A DNA stretch of 16,893 nt from positions 1 to 16,893 of the forward strand of contig DQGV01000240.1 in the NCBI GenBank assembly GCA_003524705.1, written 5' to 3'. Each line of letters begins with the position of its first letter. The first letter of the stretch is position 1. Of this stretch, positions 13,446-16,893 are shown piece by piece. The notes under the pieces are model-generated. The model was given only the letters and a program-made list of their open reading frames with translations. It did no database searches and was not told where the DNA came from. This stretch comes from Anaerolineae bacterium (GTDB taxonomy: Bacteria; Chloroflexota; Anaerolineae; Anaerolineales; Villigracilaceae). Both the position numbers and the translations under genes were made by a program.

Positions 13446-14450
13446 TTATGGACCGATCCAGCCCATGTCGGCAAAGAAAAGATATAAATATCCAAATAAC
13501 ATAATCATATAAATTGCCATTTCAAAACGTCCCCAAAAACGTTCCAATGAAAAAGAAAAATTATCTCGAATCGTACCGACAATGCTTTCTAAATTTTCCA
13601 TCTTACTGCGTAAATTTTCTTTCCAATCTCTTAAGTACAATTCGCTCTGAATGGCTTCATACAATTTTGCTGAATACCAATCACCAATTAATAATAAATT
13701 TTGTTCGGCGCGTTCAAAATCAATCATCACTTCAAGTTTGTGTTCGGCTAACTGACGAACCACATCACTGGTTGGGTGAAAACGACTTTTGCCTTTAAAA
13801 AAGACTTCGTTAATTTTATCGAGCATGTTTTCAATCGACTCATCTAACATGCGATAACGCAACAATTGATAATTTCCAATTTTCAACAAAGCAATATCAG
13901 AAGTATAGTCCGCATTCGGGGCAATAATCACTGCACCTTCCCAATCTACAACGGTCATATCAACATCAGAGTATTGCGTGCGCGAAACTAAAATTTCTCC
14001 AATTTCAGCGGCATCTAATTTTTCTTTTTGTGAACGAATAAATTTAGCAAGTGAAGCGGCGTTTTTCTCAACCCACTTTTCTGGCGTGGGTTTTGCTTTT
14101 TGCACCAATAAAACAGTGTAATCTTCAAACAACCCACTTTGACGAATCCTTTCAGGAATATACCTACTTTGCAATGCCGCTTGAATTTTTGTACGCAATT
14201 GCAAAACAGATGGCGCAAACGGGTCAGTTAAATCAAAACGACATTCAATCATTTGCACCACACCATCATAACGCTCACGTCGCACTGCCACAGCATAGCC
14301 TTCAATTACAATCGTCTCTTCACCGAGGCTAAACAAATCAATATCAACTGGTTGAAAGTATGGCGCATCTTTCAAAACTTTAAACTGTTCTAGCGCAGGT
14401 GCTTTGCCTTCATCAGAATCAGGAAAAGCAATTAAATAACAAATTTCCAT
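13446..14450 (-). CDS. C-terminally membrane-anchored protein, RMD1/DUF155-like in outline
   Basis: A 334-residue protein with no N-terminal signal. The first half is mixed alpha/beta (MEICYLIAFP at 1-10, then EETIVIEGYAVAVRRERY around 44-61). The second half is helical: a stretch around 205-222 (LLRYRMLDESIENMLDKI), a helix with LLLIGDWYSAKLYEAIQSE, the charged WKENLRSKMENLESIVGTI, and finally one membrane segment (about 311-329) near the C-terminus. An alpha/beta body, paired long helices and a C-terminal membrane anchor recall the RMD1/Sif2 (DUF155) family, which has no firm bacterial function; the match is by architecture and is not certain. The ATG lacks a Shine-Dalgarno, and a possible TATAGT box at 14467-14462 suggests a very short leader. 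The two exported metallopeptidase-like genes follow within 17 bp, implying a shared operon. Confidence 0.7.
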   Translation of the reverse strand: MEICYLIAFPDSDEGKAPALEQFKVLKDAPYFQPVDIDLFSLGEETIVIEGYAVAVRRERYDGVVQMIECRFDLTDPFAPSVLQLRTKIQAALQSRYIPERIRQSGLFEDYTVLLVQKAKPTPEKWVEKNAASLAKFIRSQKEKLDAAEIGEILVSRTQYSDVDMTVVDWEGAVIIAPNADYTSDIALLKIGNYQLLRYRMLDESIENMLDKINEVFFKGKSRFHPTSDVVRQLAEHKLEVMIDFERAEQNLLLIGDWYSAKLYEAIQSELYLRDWKENLRSKMENLESIVGTIRDNFSFSLERFWGRFEMAIYMIMLFGYLYLFFADMGWIGP

Positions 14451-14468
14451 GTGTTAAGTGTACTATAC

Positions 14469-14535
14469 TATGTCATTGCGAGATTGCTTACCACTTCGTG
14501 GCACACGTCGTCACTTCGTTCCTCGCAATGACATA
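14469..14535. repeat. CATTGCGAG-type palindromic repeat
   Basis: Arms TATGTCATTGCGAG (14469-14482) and CTCGCAATGACATA (14522-14535) are perfect 14-bp inverted repeats around a centre with CACTTCGTGG and GTCACTTCGTTCC. I recognise it as a very widespread dispersed repeat whose translation gives the often misannotated peptide CHCEERSD. It fills the gap between the divergent genes at 14450 and 14552 and could influence their promoters. Confidence 0.88.
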
Positions 14536-14551
14536 TCATAAATGGTGAATT

Positions 14552-16201
14552 ATGACTCTTCAAGAACAATATAAAAAATGGAAAGAAACCACACTCAAAA
14601 AATCTTTGGATAAAACCAAAGAAAGAAAAGAAAGATTCGAAACCACAGCAGGGATTGAAATTCCGCGCCTCGCTCTCCCGCCTCAACCTGATTCAACTGC
14701 GGAGAAATTAGGCTTCCCCGGAGAATATCCTTTCACACGCGGAGTCCAACCCACCATGTATCGTTCTCGCTTTTGGACGATGCGTCAATATGCTGGCTTT
14801 TCTACAGCAGAAGATTCAAATAGAAGATATCGTTATTTATTGGAACAAGGTCAAACGGGGTTAAGTGTCGCCTTTGACCTCCCAACTCAAATCGGGTATG
14901 ACGCGGATGACCCAATCGCTCATGGTGAGGTTGGCAAAGTTGGAGTCTCGATTTCATCCATCCATGATATGGAAACTTTATTCAAAGAAATTCCATTAGA
15001 CAAAGTTTCTACATCCATGACGATTAACGCGCCTGCTGGCGTTTTGCTTGCCATGTATATTGCCGTTGCGAAAAAACAAGGCGTGGACATGAAGCAACTG
15101 CGCGGCACGATTCAAAATGATATTCTCAAAGAATATATTGCGCGTGGGACTTATATTTTTCCGCCTGCGCCATCCATGCGATTAATCACTGATATTTTTT
15201 CTTTTTGTGCAGAACATGTACCGAGTTGGAACACGATTTCAATTTCGGGTTATCACATTCGTGAAGCAGGTTCAACATCGGTGCAAGAAGTGGCGTTTAC
15301 ATTATCGAACGGAATCGCTTACATAGAAGCCGCATTGAAAGCAGGCTTGTCAGTTGATGATTTTGCTCCACAACTTTCGTTCTTCTTCAACGCACACAAT
15401 AACTTTTTGGAAGAGGTTGCAAAATTCCGCGCGGCGCGTAGACTGTGGGCAAAAATTATGCGTGAGCGATTCAAAGCACAAAAACCATCATCATGGCAAT
15501 TGAGATTTCATACACAAACTGCAGGTTCAACATTAACTGCCCAACAACCTGAGAATAATGTGGTGCGTGTGACCATTCAAGCATTATCCGCAGTTTTAGG
15601 CGGGACACAAAGTTTGCATACCAATAGCATGGATGAAGCCTTGTGGCTCCCCACTGAAAAAGCAGTGCGAGTTGCATTAAGAACGCAACAAATAATTGCA
15701 TATGAATCAGGCGTAGCGGATTCAGTTGACCCGTTAGCAGGTTCTTATTTGATTGAATATCTGACCGATGAAATTGAAAAAGGTGCCGAAGAGTATATTT
15801 CCAAAATTGACGACATGGGCAGCGCGATGCAAGCCATCGAAAAAGGATTTATGCAAAATGAAATTCAAAACGCCGCCTTCACAGCCCAAAAAGCAATTGA
15901 ACGAAAAGAAGAAATTGTTGTGGGTGTGAATCAATTTACTGTCAATGAAGAGGTTACGTTAGAACGCTTGAAAGTTGACCCTGCCATTGAGATTGATGCT
16001 CGTGAAAGGTTGAAGAATTTACGGGAATCGAGAAATCGGGAATCGGTAGATGTGTTATTAGGAAAGTTGGTCAATGCCGCCAAAGGGAATGAGAATTTAA
16101 TGCCTTTGTTCATTGAATGTGTGGAAAATGAAATTACATTAGGTGAAATTTGTAATACTTTGAGAAGTGTTTGGGGTGAGTATGTAGCGGAAGGGTTTTA
16201 G
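14552..16201 (+). CDS. Methylmalonyl-CoA mutase, catalytic (large) subunit
   Basis: A 549-residue TIM-barrel subunit of an adenosylcobalamin-dependent acyl-CoA mutase, interconverting succinyl-CoA and (R)-methylmalonyl-CoA in propionate metabolism. The sequence aligns with the catalytic domain of the Propionibacterium enzyme: Tyr80 in [10 protein letters not shown] corresponds to Tyr89, Gln188 in TIQND to Gln197, Arg198 to Arg207, and Tyr234-His235 in [10 protein letters not shown] to Tyr243-His244. Tyr80 with Arg198 favours methylmalonyl-CoA over isobutyryl-CoA (Phe/Gln) or 2-hydroxyisobutyryl-CoA (Ile) mutases. The C-terminal B12-binding domain with the DxHxxG motif is absent, as in split mutases where a separate subunit of about 130-150 residues supplies it; that partner is not in this window. 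The ATG has a weak GGTGA nearby. The upstream gap is taken up by a palindromic repeat. Confidence 0.94.
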   Translation: MTLQEQYKKWKETTLKKSLDKTKERKERFETTAGIEIPRLALPPQPDSTAEKLGFPGEYPFTRGVQPTMYRSRFWTMRQYAGFSTAEDSNRRYRYLLEQGQTGLSVAFDLPTQIGYDADDPIAHGEVGKVGVSISSIHDMETLFKEIPLDKVSTSMTINAPAGVLLAMYIAVAKKQGVDMKQLRGTIQNDILKEYIARGTYIFPPAPSMRLITDIFSFCAEHVPSWNTISISGYHIREAGSTSVQEVAFTLSNGIAYIEAALKAGLSVDDFAPQLSFFFNAHNNFLEEVAKFRAARRLWAKIMRERFKAQKPSSWQLRFHTQTAGSTLTAQQPENNVVRVTIQALSAVLGGTQSLHTNSMDEALWLPTEKAVRVALRTQQIIAYESGVADSVDPLAGSYLIEYLTDEIEKGAEEYISKIDDMGSAMQAIEKGFMQNEIQNAAFTAQKAIERKEEIVVGVNQFTVNEEVTLERLKVDPAIEIDARERLKNLRESRNRESVDVLLGKLVNAAKGNENLMPLFIECVENEITLGEICNTLRSVWGEYVAEGF

Positions 16202-16219
16202 GGAAGAAGGAGCTAAATC

Positions 16220-16831
16220 ATGTCTCGCGGACTTTTTGCTGGAGGGACAGATTATTCTCACCAATCTCTTAAGGACATTTTGACAGACCTTGATAATTGG
16301 TTTCAATCTTTGGAAGAGGTAATTTCATTTCTTTCAAGAAATAAACAACAATTAGAATCTAATAATTACTGGTCCAAAGTCAATCATGATTTTAGGATAA
16401 TGATTGATCGTGAATTGATTTTCTATGAAACATCATTAGGAGAATTAGGTGAAATCAAGACAGAAATAGTTTCAGAAATTGAAAGACATCATATTTCTCG
16501 GCTTAGCCATTTAGGAAAAACGGCACGCGAATTTAATATCGATATAGGTAAAGTCTGGCATCACAATGTTTCACCATATGCAATGGATGAAGATTATCAA
16601 AATCCAGATTTTAAAACATTAGAAAAAATGTATGCGGTTGGAAGAAATATGGCAATTGATATGATGGATTTATCAAATGCAGCTAATAGATTGAAAGATT
16701 ATCTAGGCAGAAAAGAAAAAACTAAAAAATCAGGAATTGGAGATAAACCTAATATCACCATAAATATTGATGGTGATGTTTCAGGAAATCTAGTTGTTGG
16801 CGACGATAATGAATTAAGTGAAAAGTCTTGA
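16220..16831 (+). CDS. AT-rich unknown with a GDVSGN-type C-terminal tail
   Basis: A 203-residue soluble protein I cannot name. Residues about 14-165 are almost all helical, with long amphipathic stretches (16-46, 54-95, 132-162) suggestive of a helical bundle or coiled-coil oligomer. A basic linker KEKTKKSG (165-172) leads to a short tail NITINIDGDVSGNLVVGDDN (178-197). Tails of this form, alternating beta residues with GDVSGN-VVGDNN steps, are seen at the ends of many prokaryotic conflict or signalling proteins (for example with NTPase or protease effector domains) and may act as a stacking or adaptor element; that is recalled from family patterns, not proven here. AAGGAG stands about 8 bases before the ATG. 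It is 18 bp after the mutase gene but much more AT-rich, so it is probably an acquired accessory gene rather than part of propionate metabolism. Confidence 0.72.
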   Translation: MSRGLFAGGTDYSHQSLKDILTDLDNWFQSLEEVISFLSRNKQQLESNNYWSKVNHDFRIMIDRELIFYETSLGELGEIKTEIVSEIERHHISRLSHLGKTAREFNIDIGKVWHHNVSPYAMDEDYQNPDFKTLEKMYAVGRNMAIDMMDLSNAANRLKDYLGRKEKTKKSGIGDKPNITINIDGDVSGNLVVGDDNELSEKS

Positions 16832-16893
16832 CTAAATAATTAAGTTAATTCCATTCTTGATAGTCTCTGAAAGTAAATGGCTTCTCAGCCCCT

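Noticed and set aside
13430..13495. 22-residue upstream extension of the metallopeptidase-like paralogue 2
   Set aside because: It overlaps the end of the preceding gene and precedes a strong AGGAGG plus ATG at 13429 that begins a normal membrane-segment N-terminus.
14468..14686. Minus-strand open frame encoding a CHCEERSD peptide
   Set aside because: This is the usual spurious translation of the CATTGCGAG dispersed repeat, here running antisense into the mutase gene.
16832..16893. Possible C-terminal end of a minus-strand gene at the right edge
   Set aside because: Two minus-strand frames are open to the edge (stops at 16845-16847 and 16832-16834), and the visible stretch is too short to choose or to recognise a product.

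Overview
The window reads as a chromosomal segment of a moderately AT-rich bacterium, most likely a member of the Chloroflexota (class Anaerolineae). The pointers are a Thr/Pro-rich exported protein, three tandem M42 peptidases, a T-box leader in front of serS, a split (catalytic-subunit-only) methylmalonyl-CoA mutase, and several families of short palindromic intergenic repeats that I associate with Anaerolineae and other environmental genomes. The phylum call is inference from gene style; no rRNA or other phylogenetic marker is present.

Layout. (1) 1-839, minus: 5' part of sbcC, cut by the window edge, carrying a small heptamer-repeat insertion in the reading frame. It is divergent from a plus-strand run at 865-5705: a membrane-anchored Thr/Pro-rich protein, M42 peptidase A, M42 peptidase B, an S51 (peptidase E/cyanophycinase-like) serine peptidase, M42 peptidase C and a small protein with a possible PH-like fold. 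Spacing is tight (1 bp gaps or ATGA overlaps) except for a palindromic repeat between peptidases A and B. The run ends at a strong bidirectional terminator (5705-5744). (2) 5750-8271, minus: serS behind a complete serine-specific T-box leader, followed by a DUF456 membrane protein and a small membrane protein. (3) 8330-10603, minus: an AT-rich membrane-anchored unknown, a tRNA-Glu with its own promoter and terminator, and a lepB - YgiT-type zinc finger - duplicated-domain-protein operon behind a TATAAT promoter. (4) 10729-14450, minus: a dual-specificity-type phosphatase, two tandem paralogous exported HExxH metallopeptidase-like proteins, and a C-terminally membrane-anchored protein resembling the RMD1/DUF155 group. 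(5) 14552-16831, plus: the methylmalonyl-CoA mutase catalytic subunit and an AT-rich unknown with a Gly/Asp-rich tail of the kind seen on prokaryotic conflict and signalling proteins.

How the genes fit together. The 1332-5233 block looks like a peptide-degradation cassette: three M42 aminopeptidases (a family that forms large self-compartmentalised complexes) plus an S51 enzyme, which in known members acts on Asp-containing dipeptides or cyanophycin. serS is controlled by uncharged tRNA-Ser: both the specifier codon and the discriminator-pairing base agree with serine. Most genes are housekeeping or conserved unknowns. The least explained parts are the paired exported metallopeptidase-like proteins, the internally duplicated protein behind lepB, the terminal AT-rich gene, and the repeat families, two copies of which sit directly against start codons that lack a Shine-Dalgarno sequence.
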